Shown here piece after piece: positions 8,208-17,863 of a stretch of 64,000 nt of DNA (position 1 is the first letter of the stretch; each line of letters starts with the position of its first letter). The stretch covers positions 1 through 64,000 of the forward strand of contig NZ_JAHUZB010000008.1 in NCBI RefSeq assembly GCF_019218635.1. Reading direction: 5' to 3'. The notes beneath the pieces are model-generated. The model had not been told where the DNA came from and did not search any database. It saw nothing but the letters and a program-made list of their open reading frames with translations. Made by a program: the position numbers and the translations under genes. This stretch comes from Enterococcus alishanensis (GTDB lineage Bacteria; Bacillota; Bacilli; Lactobacillales; Enterococcaceae).

Positions 8208-10290
8208 GGCTTTCTCCCCAATATTCTTGATTAAATGCTAGTAATATCTTTCGAATGTCAGTAGAACTAGTAGCAGCTTCCAGATCTGCCAATTTTTCCG
8301 AACCAGTTAAACTCATCATTTCAAATATCAAATCGATATGTTCTTCTTTATCATTAGACGCCAGTAGAATGACTGTCTTAATCTTGATGCCATCTGCAGA
8401 AGTTACCCCTTTTTTGACTACCCCTAGGCTAAGCCCAACACCTTTGGCACCAGCTTCTGGAACAGTATGCGGCAAAGCAATCTTATTTCTCAAAACACTG
8501 TATGCTGGAATTAATGGCATTTCTTCTTTTAGTGCTTGTACATAATTAGCTGTAACGATATCTTTTTCTTCCAGCGGTTTGGCTAATTGATCTAGTAAGT
8601 CAGCCCAAGAAATCTCTTCATTAAAAATCTGAATCGTATCTTCTGACAATGCGTCAAACAAACGCAGCTTCTTCTTTTCCAATAATTTATTTTCTTTGGT
8701 TTTAAATAGACCTAATAAATCATCGTAAAGTTTGGCTTCATCTGATACATCAACATTTTTTTTGACAATCGCCATGATTTTTTCTGGTGTGATATGGTCT
8801 TGCTGAATAAGCGCTGTTGAACGAATCACCTTTTCTCGTAATTGCCTTTTTTCTTTTTCTGATAAGAAGCTTTTGACTACGAAAACTTTTCGATCGGTCT
8901 TTAACGGAACTGCCGAAAAAATCAAATCGGCTGGATAATCACTTTTATAGAAATCTTTTTCTGAAACTAATAAAGTGAAATCAAGCTCTGGAAATAGATT
9001 ACTTAAAGTATTTTCCAGTAAAACAGCGATTGAAACACCATTTGGACAGACAATGATCGCTTTTTTACGATTTTCCGGATGAATAATTTCGGTACTTTCA
9101 ACAATATGGCTACCAATAAACAAAGAAATTAAAAATAATTCAGCATCTGGTACTTTCTTCTCAAAAAAGGTTTCTAATGGACCACTGGCTTCTTTTACTA
9201 AATAAAATAAAGAGAAGAGACTGGCATCTTTATTTTCTTGAAAAAACTTAGACTGCAAATTCAAATGATATTTAATTCGGTAATAAGCCGGACGCATATG
9301 AATCAGCAAACGATCTAACAATTTAGATTTTTCCTCTAGAATGACACCAGCACTCTTTTCAAAATTCGAAATCACTGCCTCTAATGCTTCTTTCAATTTA
9401 TTGATCTCTTTTGCCGATAAAATATCGCCTCGCGAAAGATTGGTAGTCAACAACAGCAATGTCATATACACTCGCTCATTTTCCGTCAAACCATCTACAT
9501 CCCAAATCATCCGATCAGCTGCTAAATATTCTTTGGTATCGGCCAATTCGCGATAATTAATCTTGTAGTTGTAAGAAATCAGCTTGCCTTTTTGCGCTCT
9601 ACGAATGAGCAGAATCATGAGCAACGGTAAAACTTTTAAGCGCTCACCAGTGAAACGCACATTTAATTCCTCTTCCACCAACTCCACCCGATTTTTAAAA
9701 ATTTCAATTTGCTGCCTGTCTAGATTTGCAAATTGAACAATGAATTGGATGCCGTGATGCATGTCAGCTAAATTACTTAATAAGTCTGCCAACAGTTGTC
9801 GTTTATTCCATTCATCCCCTTTAATAAAATAGCCCTTTTGACGGGTGTATTTTAATGTCAAATCATAATGCTGAAGCTGATTATCAACTGTTTTCAAATC
9901 TCTTAAGATGGTATTACGACTGACTTGCAAATCATCAATAAAATGATTTAAAGATAAATATTCCTCTTTACTTAACAACATCAACTGAATCAAATCAGCC
10001 CTTTCCTTAGTGGAAAAAACATAGTCATCTCGTTTAGTAGGCGTCTCAGTCTGTCCTCCTCTGAAAAAATTAAAGACCGCTGGCGCAATGATAAAATGAC
10101 CATTTTTGGTTCGTTGAATACTTGGTAAATTTTCTGCTTGTAAAGAATCATTGATTTTTTGCAATGCATAATTTAACTGTCCACGAGTTAGCTGATATTT
10201 ATTACATAATTCACGACTAGCAATTTGTGGATCAGTCATTAGTTCTACAAAAATTTGATTGGTTCTCTCAGTTAAATTCATTTTTTTCAT
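8200..10290 (-). CDS. PRD-containing PTS-dependent regulator (BglG/MtlR type) of the galactitol operon
   Basis: A 696-aa modular regulator. N-terminal helix-turn-helix segments (about 1-120) are followed by two PTS regulation domains (about 180-400), an EIIB-like domain near 410-500 (KKAIIVCPNGVSIAVLLE, with Cys) and a C-terminal EIIA-type domain near 550-690 with the His motif ALPHTVPE. Such proteins are activated or silenced by phosphorylation from HPr and the cognate EII proteins, so the operon should respond to substrate. It is the first gene of the operon; a candidate cre lies 26 bp upstream of its start. ATG at 10290 with AAGGAG at 9 bases. Confidence 0.85.
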   Translation of the reverse strand: MKKMNLTERTNQIFVELMTDPQIASRELCNKYQLTRGQLNYALQKINDSLQAENLPSIQRTKNGHFIIAPAVFNFFRGGQTETPTKRDDYVFSTKERADLIQLMLLSKEEYLSLNHFIDDLQVSRNTILRDLKTVDNQLQHYDLTLKYTRQKGYFIKGDEWNKRQLLADLLSNLADMHHGIQFIVQFANLDRQQIEIFKNRVELVEEELNVRFTGERLKVLPLLMILLIRRAQKGKLISYNYKINYRELADTKEYLAADRMIWDVDGLTENERVYMTLLLLTTNLSRGDILSAKEINKLKEALEAVISNFEKSAGVILEEKSKLLDRLLIHMRPAYYRIKYHLNLQSKFFQENKDASLFSLFYLVKEASGPLETFFEKKVPDAELFLISLFIGSHIVESTEIIHPENRKKAIIVCPNGVSIAVLLENTLSNLFPELDFTLLVSEKDFYKSDYPADLIFSAVPLKTDRKVFVVKSFLSEKEKRQLREKVIRSTALIQQDHITPEKIMAIVKKNVDVSDEAKLYDDLLGLFKTKENKLLEKKKLRLFDALSEDTIQIFNEEISWADLLDQLAKPLEEKDIVTANYVQALKEEMPLIPAYSVLRNKIALPHTVPEAGAKGVGLSLGVVKKGVTSADGIKIKTVILLASNDKEEHIDLIFEMMSLTGSEKLADLEAATSSTDIRKILLAFNQEYWGESHE

Positions 10291-10315
10291 TCCCTTTGAC
10301 TCCTTTAGTTTAGTT

Positions 10316-10330
10316 GGAAATCGCTTTCAA
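10316..10330 (-). promoter_or_regulatory. Candidate cre (CcpA) site for the polyol operon
   Basis: The minus strand reads TTGAAAGCGATTTCC, matching 14 of 15 positions of the common cre consensus WTGNAANCGNWNNCW. It lies 26 bp upstream of the regulator start, where CcpA binding would repress the operon. Confidence 0.65.
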
Positions 10331-10545
10331 TTCTACTATCATTGTTCACAAATTATTCAATACATTTTCTGCAACATGAGACTCAATATGTAATTGAATC
10401 TAATCTATAATTTTATCACAGTAACAAAAAATAGCTGTTTTTAGGCATTTAAAAAACCTTAAGTCCAAAATTTTTGCACTTATTTTTGCAACATGGTGTT
10501 ATCGAAAAAAATGGAAATATTTGATTTTTTCATTTTTCACAAATG

Positions 10546-10585
10546 AAAAGACAGATTGAATTTCTCCATCAATCTGTCACTTTTT
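10546..10585 (+). terminator. Terminator-like hairpin inside a divergent intergenic region
   Basis: Ten-bp perfect arms GACAGATTGA (10550-10559) and TCAATCTGTC (10569-10578) are flanked by an A run and followed on the plus strand by a T run. No annotated gene precedes it. It may end a short untranslated RNA starting near 10509, or be a relic. Confidence 0.5.
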
Positions 10586-10630
10586 CCGCTCAAAAAATAA
10601 ACAACTATAAAAAAATTGATTAACCTTGTT

Positions 10631-10645
10631 TTGAAAGCGTTCTAT
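10631..10645 (+). promoter_or_regulatory. Candidate cre (CcpA) site upstream of phosphoketolase
   Basis: TTGAAAGCGTTCTAT matches 14 of 15 cre consensus positions. It lies about 75 bp upstream of the putative -10 of the phosphoketolase gene, a position that could support either activation or repression. Confidence 0.55.
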
Positions 10646-10699
10646 GGAGCTTTTGCTTGATTTTGTAAAAATCTTTTTTGTAGAAAATACCTAAATTAG

Positions 10700-10749
10700 T
10701 TTACAAATTTTTCATTTCAGTATAATATGAGTGCGTACTTTTAAAAGTA
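10700..10749 (+). promoter_or_regulatory. Phosphoketolase promoter and palindromic leader
   Basis: A TATAAT box is at 10721-10726. The best -35 candidate (TTTACA, 10700-10705) is at a short 15-bp spacing, so an activator may assist. Just after the expected start site is a perfect 14-bp palindrome TACTTTTAAAAGTA (10736-10749), which could be an operator or a small 5' hairpin. Confidence 0.5.
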
Positions 10750-10776
10750 AAAATTACTTAAAAGGAGTTTTCTATC

Positions 10777-13140
10777 ATGACAGACTTTTCATCAAAAGAA
10801 TATTTAAACAAAGTTGACGCGTATTGGCGTGCAGCTAACTACCTTTCTGTTGGACAATTATACTTAAAAGATAATCCCTTATTGGACCGCGATATTGAAG
10901 CAAGTGATGTAAAACATCATCCAATCGGCCATTGGGGCACAATTGCGGGACAAAACTTTGTCTATGCTCATTTAAACCGAGTAATTAATAAATACGGTTT
11001 AAATATGTTCTACATTTCTGGTCCTGGTCATGGCGGACAAGTTATGGTCTCAAATTCATATTTAGATGGCAGCTACTCAGAAATTTATCCAAATATCTCG
11101 GCGGACAAAGCAGGAATGAAAAACTTGTTCAAACAATTTTCATTCCCAGGCGGAATTGCTTCTCACGCAGCTCCAGAAACACCAGGTTCAATTCATGAAG
11201 GCGGCGAATTAGGTTATTCTTTATCTCATGCAACAGGTGCGATTTTAGATAATCCTGACGTGATCGCAGCCACTGTAATTGGTGATGGTGAATCTGAAAC
11301 TGGTCCATTATCAGCAGGTTGGTTCTCAAATACATTTATCAATCCTGTAAATGATGGTGCAGTGCTACCAATTCTTTATTTAAACGGCGGAAAAATTTCT
11401 AACCCAACGATTCTTTCACGTAAATCTGATGAAGACTTGACTAAATACTTTGAAGGTATGGGCTGGAAACCTTATTTTGTAGAAGGTACTGATCCTGAAA
11501 AAGTTCATGCAATGATGGCAGAAACTCTTGATAAAGTAATTGAAGAAATTAAAGATATTCAAGCAAAAGCACGTGCAGGTAAAGCTGAAGATGCAGAAAT
11601 GCCTCATTGGCCAGTGATTCTTTTCCGTACACCAAAAGGCTGGACTGGTCCAGAAGTTTGGGATAATGAAAAAATTGAAGGTACTTTCCGTGCCCACCAA
11701 GTGCCAATTCCAGTAGATGCAGATCATATGGAACACATCGACAAATTGGTTTCTTGGATGAAATCTTATCGTCCTGAAGAATTATTTACTGCTGATGGAA
11801 AACTAATTGATGAATTAAAAGAAATGGCACCAAAAGGCGATCGTCGGATGTCTACGAACCCAATTACCAATGGTGGGATTGATCCAAAACCTTTAAACAT
11901 GCCAAACTGGAAACAATATGCGATTGACACTTCTAAACCAGGTGCTGTTGAAGCGCAAGATATGATTATCTTTGGCGAACAAGCCCGTGATTTAGTCAAG
12001 GAAAATCCAAATAATTTCCGTATTTTCGGTCCTGATGAAACCAAATCAAACCGTTTGAACAAAGTATTTGAAGCAACCAATCGTCAATGGTTAGAACCAA
12101 AACGTTCATATGATGAATGGCAAAATTCAGTGGGTCGCGTAATTGATGGCCAATTATCTGAACATCAAGCTGAAGGTTTCTTAGAAGGTTACGTTTTAAC
12201 TGGTCGTCATGGTTTCTTCGCCAGCTATGAATCATTCTTGCGGGTAGTAGATTCAATGTTGACACAACATTTCAAATGGATGCGCAAAGCTAAAAATGAA
12301 GCATGGCGTAAAGATTATCCATCATTAAATATTATTTCAACATCTACCGTGTTCCAACAAGATCACAATGGTTATACTCACCAAGATCCAGGTATCTTAA
12401 CTCACTTAGCTGAAAAGAAACCTGAATTCATTCGTGAATATTTACCAGCTGATGCAAATAGTTTGATGGCTGTCATGGACAAAGCATTGCAAGATGAAGA
12501 AGTGATTAACTTAATCGTTTCATCTAAACATCCTCGTCCTCAATTTTATTCTGCTGATGAAGCAGAAACTTTAGTAAACGAAGGATTAAAAGTGATCGAT
12601 TGGGCAAGTACCGATAATGGTGAAGAACCAGATTTAGTTATTGCTGCTGCTGGTACTGAACCAAACTTGGAAGCCTTAGCTGCGGTCACTTTATTAAATA
12701 AAGCTTTTCCTGACATGAAGATTCGTTTCATCAATGTCGTAGATTTATTGAAATTGCGTCATCCAAATGTAGACCCTCGTGGCTTAACAGATGAGCAATT
12801 CGATGCTTTATTTACAACTGACAAACCTGTATTATTCGCATTCCACGGCTACGAAGGAATGATTCGTGACATCTTCTTTGACCGTCATAATCATAATGTT
12901 TTAATTCATGGCTACCGTGAAGAAGGCGACATTACTACACCTTTTGATATGCGTGTTTTCAGTGAACTTGATCGCTTCCACTTAGCTCAAGCTGCTGCAA
13001 ATGCTGTTCTTGGCGATAAAGCAAGTGATTTCGATCAACAAATGACTGACAAATTAAACTTCCACCATGATTACATCCGTCAAAACGGAATGGATACACC
13101 AGAAGTTCTAGACTGGAAATGGGAAGATTTACAAAAATAA
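10777..13140 (+). CDS. xfp: Xylulose-5-phosphate/fructose-6-phosphate phosphoketolase
   Basis: A 787-aa thiamine-diphosphate enzyme of full family length. It splits xylulose 5-phosphate (and often fructose 6-phosphate) with phosphate into acetyl phosphate plus glyceraldehyde 3-phosphate or erythrose 4-phosphate. Recognisable stretches are [20 protein letters not shown] near residue 47, GPGHGGQ near 83, the ThDP/Mg motif [11 protein letters not shown] near 170, and [17 protein letters not shown] near 525. The start has AAAAGGAG nine bases upstream. It is monocistronic with its own promoter and terminator. It gives the cell a heterofermentative shunt for pentoses and polyols. Confidence 0.96.
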   Translation: MTDFSSKEYLNKVDAYWRAANYLSVGQLYLKDNPLLDRDIEASDVKHHPIGHWGTIAGQNFVYAHLNRVINKYGLNMFYISGPGHGGQVMVSNSYLDGSYSEIYPNISADKAGMKNLFKQFSFPGGIASHAAPETPGSIHEGGELGYSLSHATGAILDNPDVIAATVIGDGESETGPLSAGWFSNTFINPVNDGAVLPILYLNGGKISNPTILSRKSDEDLTKYFEGMGWKPYFVEGTDPEKVHAMMAETLDKVIEEIKDIQAKARAGKAEDAEMPHWPVILFRTPKGWTGPEVWDNEKIEGTFRAHQVPIPVDADHMEHIDKLVSWMKSYRPEELFTADGKLIDELKEMAPKGDRRMSTNPITNGGIDPKPLNMPNWKQYAIDTSKPGAVEAQDMIIFGEQARDLVKENPNNFRIFGPDETKSNRLNKVFEATNRQWLEPKRSYDEWQNSVGRVIDGQLSEHQAEGFLEGYVLTGRHGFFASYESFLRVVDSMLTQHFKWMRKAKNEAWRKDYPSLNIISTSTVFQQDHNGYTHQDPGILTHLAEKKPEFIREYLPADANSLMAVMDKALQDEEVINLIVSSKHPRPQFYSADEAETLVNEGLKVIDWASTDNGEEPDLVIAAAGTEPNLEALAAVTLLNKAFPDMKIRFINVVDLLKLRHPNVDPRGLTDEQFDALFTTDKPVLFAFHGYEGMIRDIFFDRHNHNVLIHGYREEGDITTPFDMRVFSELDRFHLAQAAANAVLGDKASDFDQQMTDKLNFHHDYIRQNGMDTPEVLDWKWEDLQK

Positions 13141-13146
13141 GCATAT

Positions 13147-13184
13147 GAAAAGCGCCGCAGAAAAAAATCTGCGACGCTTTTTTT
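13147..13184. terminator. Convergent terminator after xfp
   Basis: The stem AAAAGCGCCGCAG / CTGCGACGCTTTT has one mismatch and an A-rich loop, with a T run on the plus strand and an A run on the other side. It serves both xfp and the convergent HAD gene. Confidence 0.85.
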
Positions 13185-13839
13185 ACTTACTTAATTCTTC
13201 AATTTTTTCGCGACTTAAAATCGCTAAATCATTAATCACCACATCTGCTGCACTTAAATCCTGCGTTGGGAAACTAGGATTAGCATAACCGATACAAAAC
13301 ATCTCAGCAGCTTTGACAGCTCGACTACCATTTAAAGTATCTTCTATCCCAACCGTTTCTTCTGGTGTCACACCTAAACGTTTCATTGCTTCTTGATAAA
13401 CATCGGGTGCAGGTTTTGAGTGAGGTACTTCTTCGGTACTGACAACTTCTTGAAAAAGATATGTTAACTGAAGCGCGGATAAACTACTTTTAATTTCATG
13501 GAGTGAAGAAGAAGAGGCAACTGCAAGTTTTAGCCCTGCTTGATGTAAGTTACGAACCAAATCTTGCGCACCAGGAATCGGTCGTACACCATCTTTTTCC
13601 GTAAATTCTGTTCGTAATTTATCCATTTCGGTAATATAAAAGTCGATCTCTTTTGGTAAATTGAACTCTTCTTTCATCTTTTGCCACATAAATGTCTTAG
13701 TGGTTCCCATAAACTGATAGTGATAGCTTTCAGTCACGGTTATTCCGGCATTTTTTAAAACCTGTGTCTTACTAGCAAAATAAATATATTCAGAATCAAT
13801 CAAAACACCATCCATATCAAAGATTACAGTTGTTATCAT
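13183..13839 (-). CDS. HAD-superfamily phosphatase/phosphomutase, beta-phosphoglucomutase-like
   Basis: A 218-aa HAD subfamily IA protein. Motif I is FDMDGVLIDSE (nucleophile Asp8) with a helical cap domain after it; motif II is ASSSS near residue 110, and motif III/IV is SKPAPDVY and GIEDTLNGSRA near 140-168. Such proteins dephosphorylate sugar phosphates or interconvert hexose phosphates. The ATG follows GGAGG. It stands alone, converging on xfp. The substrate cannot be read from the sequence. Confidence 0.8.
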   Translation of the reverse strand: MITTVIFDMDGVLIDSEYIYFASKTQVLKNAGITVTESYHYQFMGTTKTFMWQKMKEEFNLPKEIDFYITEMDKLRTEFTEKDGVRPIPGAQDLVRNLHQAGLKLAVASSSSLHEIKSSLSALQLTYLFQEVVSTEEVPHSKPAPDVYQEAMKRLGVTPEETVGIEDTLNGSRAVKAAEMFCIGYANPSFPTQDLSAADVVINDLAILSREKIEELSK

Positions 13840-13997
13840 TTATTTCCTCCTTCACCTTTATCTCACTTTACCATATAAATTACGCAATTAATTGTAAAAA
13901 AATTAAATTCATTAAAAATAAAATTGCATTTTTTTGAAATTATTTATCGCTTTACGCAATATATTTTGATAATATTGATTAAAAGGAGGGGATCGTT

Positions 13998-15509
13998 TTG
14001 AACACTATTTTATTTGATAAAAACACCCAAAAAAAAGTGGTTCTAGTAGGTTATTTAAGCACATTGCCGGAGGGCCAATATACGATTCATAAATTAAGCG
14101 CTGCCTTAAATTTTTCTTATGATGCAACTTTATTGTTAGTCAATGGGGTCCACCGCGATTTTAAAGAACTAGGATACGGTGCCTTCTTAAGCCCTCAAAA
14201 CAAAATTCTTTGGGAACCTAAAAATTATAATCCCAACAATTATTTACAATTGTTGGTTCATCATTCGATGCCTTATCAATTTTTACTTTCGACTTTAATC
14301 GAACCAAAATTAACTACCGATCAGTTTTGTAAAAAACATCAGATTAGCCGTGCTACACTAGCTCGACGCTTAACTAAATTTGGTAGCTATGTGCGGAAAT
14401 TTGGCGTTCGGATGAATCTTTCAAAAATGACTTTAATTGGTTCTGAAGTTCGTATCCGAATGCTGTATTTTTGTTTCTTATGGACTGGAAAATTTGGTCT
14501 TGATTTAATAACAACATATGAAAACCCAGAGAACGAAAAACTTTTCTTAGAAAAACTAAATAACGAGTGGTTAGACCACATTGTCTTCAAAGAAAAATGG
14601 ATGGTACTGACGATTTCACGGATTCGTTATTTGCAAGGTCACTTGATTGAAGATGATTTGTTAGACGACCTAGTTTTCCCTGAAGCTTTATGGGAAATTC
14701 AAGATGTGGCAGAGGATTATATTGAAGATAAAAATACACTAGTAAGAGAAGTTCGTTTTGTCGGTTACATGTTACTTTATGTCCCTCATTTTGTAAATCA
14801 TCCTGACAAACGCTTATCTGTCATTAGTTATTACTATCAAAAGCTGCAATTCAAAGGAGACCCTTTGGCGACAGCAACAGATTATTTATCTAAAGAAATT
14901 AACAATAAAATTCTGCGGCAACAATTATCCATCGAAGAAGAACAATTGATGCGAGCAAATATTTTTTCTGCTTTATTAAACTTATCTATTTTACATGGTA
15001 CAACACCAATCTTTCATCAAATGAGCGCCCGAATGGATTATGAACATCCAGATTATCAATATATCAAAGAAATTATTTCGGATATTTTGCCTGCTATTGA
15101 AGAAAAGCCAGAATTGAAATGGCTAGTTGATTGTCATGATGACTTTGTTGATGATTTAGGTGAAATTGTTTATCTTTTCTTAATGGATGAAAAGGTGACT
15201 GAGAAATTAAAGGTTGCCTTGGTGCCATCGCCTAACTTTGTCATGGTTAATTATTTAATCATGTTTTTAAAACATTTAGATTTTGTCGAAATTTACTATC
15301 ATCAACCAAACAACTTTATTGCTGACTGTTATTTAACAACTTTCTCGGATTTACTCGAGCCAGAAGAAAAACCTTATTTTATCGTACCAATCGAAGCAAG
15401 CAAGGAATACCAAAGTGAATTATTTGATAAATTATGGAAACTTTATCTGCAAAAAATTCATTACGAACGCCCAGCAGATGAAAATTTAATTGAAGAAATC
15501 GAAAAATAA
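13998..15509 (+). CDS. Mga/RofA-like transcriptional regulator
   Basis: A 503-aa protein with the layout of Mga-family regulators. Two N-terminal winged-helix segments (about 10-70 and 90-150; the second includes FCKKHQISRATLARRLTKF) are followed by a long PRD-like region (about 180-390) and a C-terminal EIIB-like region. Mga-type proteins control surface proteins and sugar genes and can be phosphorylated by PTS components. The start is TTG at 13998, with AAAAGGAGGGG at proper spacing and no competing ATG. It is divergent from the HAD gene and monocistronic. Targets are unknown. Confidence 0.78.
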   Translation: MNTILFDKNTQKKVVLVGYLSTLPEGQYTIHKLSAALNFSYDATLLLVNGVHRDFKELGYGAFLSPQNKILWEPKNYNPNNYLQLLVHHSMPYQFLLSTLIEPKLTTDQFCKKHQISRATLARRLTKFGSYVRKFGVRMNLSKMTLIGSEVRIRMLYFCFLWTGKFGLDLITTYENPENEKLFLEKLNNEWLDHIVFKEKWMVLTISRIRYLQGHLIEDDLLDDLVFPEALWEIQDVAEDYIEDKNTLVREVRFVGYMLLYVPHFVNHPDKRLSVISYYYQKLQFKGDPLATATDYLSKEINNKILRQQLSIEEEQLMRANIFSALLNLSILHGTTPIFHQMSARMDYEHPDYQYIKEIISDILPAIEEKPELKWLVDCHDDFVDDLGEIVYLFLMDEKVTEKLKVALVPSPNFVMVNYLIMFLKHLDFVEIYYHQPNNFIADCYLTTFSDLLEPEEKPYFIVPIEASKEYQSELFDKLWKLYLQKIHYERPADENLIEEIEK

Positions 15510-15517
15510 GTCCTATT

Positions 15518-15564
15518 AAAAAGCGTTGAAAGAAAATCCCTGGATTTTCCTTCAACGCTTCTTT
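15518..15564 (+). terminator. Terminator of the Mga-like gene
   Basis: The stem AAGCGTTGAA (15521-15530) / TTCAACGCTT (15551-15560) is extended by an inner AAAATCC/GGATTTT stem and followed by CTTT. The convergent response-regulator gene ends 15 bp further on and may share it. Confidence 0.8.
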
Positions 15565-15577
15565 GGTGGACTTAAAA

Positions 15578-16330
15578 TCAAACTTTTTTCCCAATACTTA
15601 TTAATTTTTGTTCCAGTTTTTTTATTTTTCTTACAGAAACGAAGGCCTTCTCACCATTAGAAAATGTACAACTCCGATCAGTCTTATCCAGCAGAACAAT
15701 GTTATTAATATTCACTAAATAGGACTTGTGAGTTCTGTATAAGTAGTCTGGATAAATATCTAGATTTTCGATCTTATCATAGAAATGAATCGTCCTGTTC
15801 TCCAAATGAAGCTTTAATCTATGCGAATTAGTAGAGGTTTCAATGAACATAACTTCTTTAATAGGAATAAATTGGATTTGATTGCCTATTTTTATTTTTA
15901 AAAATATTTCTTGAGTATTGTTTTCAGAAAAATATTGTTTATTTGTATGATTAAGGGCTTCAATTACTCTGTTTTTAAAATGTGCGACGTCATCTTTAAG
16001 AATATAATCGAGTGCCTCCGTTTTATAAATGAAGGTCAATGGCGCAAATTCTTCGTGAGTCGTCACAAAAATTATTTTTCCCAATCCGTCTAGCTTTCTA
16101 ATCTCTGCAGCTAATTCGATGCCATTCATTGATGCTTGTAGATCTATATCAAAAAAATAAATACCATTTTTTATTTTGTTTTCTTCTACATAACGAATCA
16201 CTTCATTTGGGTTGTCTGTAGAGAGTTGAACATGCATATTTAATTCTTCAATCATCACATAATTCTCAATGATTTTATTCAGCTCAGTTCGTTGTATTTG
16301 GTCATCTTCGCATATGATTATTGAAAGCAT
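15578..16330 (-). CDS. LytTR-family response regulator, AgrA/ComE-like
   Basis: A 250-aa response regulator. The receiver domain (about 1-125) has the acidic pocket CEDD near residues 7-10 and the phospho-acceptor Asp in YFFDIDLQ near 59. The C-terminal LytTR DNA-binding domain (about 140-245) shows LKIKIGNQIQFIPIKEVMFIE and RTHKSYLVNI typical of AgrA. Start chosen at 16330, one base after the kinase stop, with TGGAG six bases upstream; an overlapping ATG at 16342 is possible. It forms an operon with the kinase. Predicted targets carry paired ACG-type boxes near 17763-17792 and 18942-18971. Confidence 0.88.
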   Translation of the reverse strand: MLSIIICEDDQIQRTELNKIIENYVMIEELNMHVQLSTDNPNEVIRYVEENKIKNGIYFFDIDLQASMNGIELAAEIRKLDGLGKIIFVTTHEEFAPLTFIYKTEALDYILKDDVAHFKNRVIEALNHTNKQYFSENNTQEIFLKIKIGNQIQFIPIKEVMFIETSTNSHRLKLHLENRTIHFYDKIENLDIYPDYLYRTHKSYLVNINNIVLLDKTDRSCTFSNGEKAFVSVRKIKKLEQKLISIGKKV

Positions 16331-16331
16331 G

Positions 16332-17633
16332 TCAATCTCCATTTTCTAAGATAATTTTTTGTGAAAAAGTATTGTTAGCTATTTCAGTATCAATAAATAT
16401 GTTCTCACTTGATTCTACTAGCATTTCCAAATTACTTAAACCTAAACCACGATTGGCACCCTTCGAAGAATAACCTTTCACTGAAAGAGCATGTAAAGGC
16501 AACAGATCCGCTCGTGTAGAATTTTTCACAACAATCACAACATGATCTGCTTCATTCAAAAAAAGAACAATTAATTTTCCTTCTTTTAAATCCGCCAATT
16601 CCTCAATCGCATTGTCTAAAATAATGGCAAAGATACGAGTTAGCTTTAAAAAATCAAATTTCTGATTAATCGCAATTTCTTCAGGAATATCCAGAATAAT
16701 CTCTATCCCTTTATTTTGAGCGAAACTTAATTTAGTAGTGAAAAGACTTCTTAGCTCTGGCGATTTTATTTGATTCAATTTATTTAGCTTTAGCAAATTA
16801 CTTTGAAACATTGATCTGGTTGGTTGAATGACCTTGTCAAAATATTCGTGGGCACCCTCCATGTCATCATTGGTAAAAAAATATTCCAGTGAAGAAATGA
16901 TATTTAAATAATCATGTCTAAAACTCCGCAGCTCATTATACTGTCTCTCAGTCTCTTCCTCATATTTTTTCATCAATATATATTCAGCCTCTTTACTCTT
17001 CATTTCATATTTTAAAGCGTTATTTTTATTTTCGAAATAGAGAATACTGAAGAGAAAAATAATTAGAAATAGATAAATAATAATAATAAAATATTTTAGA
17101 AAAAGATTCTCTACATAGTTAGCAACTAACCAATAGGTATCGTAAATAAAAATAAGTAATGTCAAAAAAATAGATACATAAGAAATAATTTTTTTCTTTT
17201 CTATATATGGATATATGATTTTTTTGAAACATCTTACTAATACTACAACAAGACCAAAAGTAGCCACTAAAATAACTGTCATCCAAAATAACTGTTTTGT
17301 TCCACTATTTGCTCTTATTAGCAATGACATAGGAATCCTTGTAACAACTGTAGTAATACTCTCAATCAGATAAGGAACGATTGAAAAAAGTAAAGAAGAA
17401 CTGCTATATTTTTTTTCGGTGGAATACAAACTAAGTAGAAAGTAACAAACCAGTAAAAACAAAGAGTCTAGATTGGAAAATCCTCTTCCTAACAAAAGAC
17501 TCAAAATTAAAACCAAAAAAAATATAACTTTAACTCGAGTTTGTTTTTTATAGATATCGTTTAAGAGAAAATAAGCAAATGAAAATACTATTAAATGTGA
17601 GATACTAATGTATTGAATAAATAAGCTTACCAT
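16332..17633 (-). CDS. AgrC-like sensor histidine kinase (HPK10/GHKL)
   Basis: A 433-aa membrane sensor kinase. About six hydrophobic helices fill residues 1-205, then a coiled linker, the phospho-acceptor in LRSFRHDYLN near 245, an N box ILDNAIEEL near 340, and a G box RGLGLSNLEMLV near 400. This is the AgrC/ComD/FsrC architecture, which senses secreted peptides. I prefer the ATG at 17633 to a TTG at 17708 because the hydrophobic domain begins there. No agrB-like peptide-processing gene or agrD-like propeptide lies nearby; the neighbouring secreted peptide gene is divergent. The ligand may therefore be a Sec-exported peptide, but that is inference. Confidence 0.85.
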   Translation of the reverse strand: MVSLFIQYISISHLIVFSFAYFLLNDIYKKQTRVKVIFFLVLILSLLLGRGFSNLDSLFLLVCYFLLSLYSTEKKYSSSSLLFSIVPYLIESITTVVTRIPMSLLIRANSGTKQLFWMTVILVATFGLVVVLVRCFKKIIYPYIEKKKIISYVSIFLTLLIFIYDTYWLVANYVENLFLKYFIIIIYLFLIIFLFSILYFENKNNALKYEMKSKEAEYILMKKYEEETERQYNELRSFRHDYLNIISSLEYFFTNDDMEGAHEYFDKVIQPTRSMFQSNLLKLNKLNQIKSPELRSLFTTKLSFAQNKGIEIILDIPEEIAINQKFDFLKLTRIFAIILDNAIEELADLKEGKLIVLFLNEADHVVIVVKNSTRADLLPLHALSVKGYSSKGANRGLGLSNLEMLVESSENIFIDTEIANNTFSQKIILENGD

Positions 17634-17762
17634 TACTGACACCCCGTCTTCATTGAAGTAAACCTTTCTAAAGTATAATTGATTATTTTCAAAGTTACAA
17701 TTACTCAAAGTTGTTTTAAGCCGAAAATAGAATAAATTCTGTCTAAAAATATATTTTTTTAT

Positions 17763-17829
17763 ACGTTCAGGTATACTAAATCAACGAACAAGTTGCATTT
17801 GATAAATTATTATGACCTTGTCATATACT
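17763..17829 (+). promoter_or_regulatory. Paired LytTR-type boxes and promoter of the secreted-peptide gene
   Basis: ACGTTCAGG (17763-17771) and ACGAACAAG (17784-17792) are separated by 12 bp, giving the 21-bp period typical of AgrA-type regulators. Exactly 31 bp after the second box is a -10 TATACT (17824-17829). The only -35 candidate, TTGATA at 17799, has a long 19-bp spacer, as in activator-dependent LytTR promoters. The same geometry recurs at 18905-18971. Confidence 0.65.
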
Positions 17830-17863
17830 AACATTAGAAAAAATCACTAATAGGAGGAATAAA

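Larger units (their letters stand above)
10291..10776. other. Divergent control region between the polyol operon and phosphoketolase
   Basis: It holds no protein gene. It contains two candidate cre sites, a plus-strand promoter-like pair at 10474-10502 followed by a terminator-like hairpin (10546-10585), and the phosphoketolase promoter with a palindromic leader. Confidence 0.6.
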
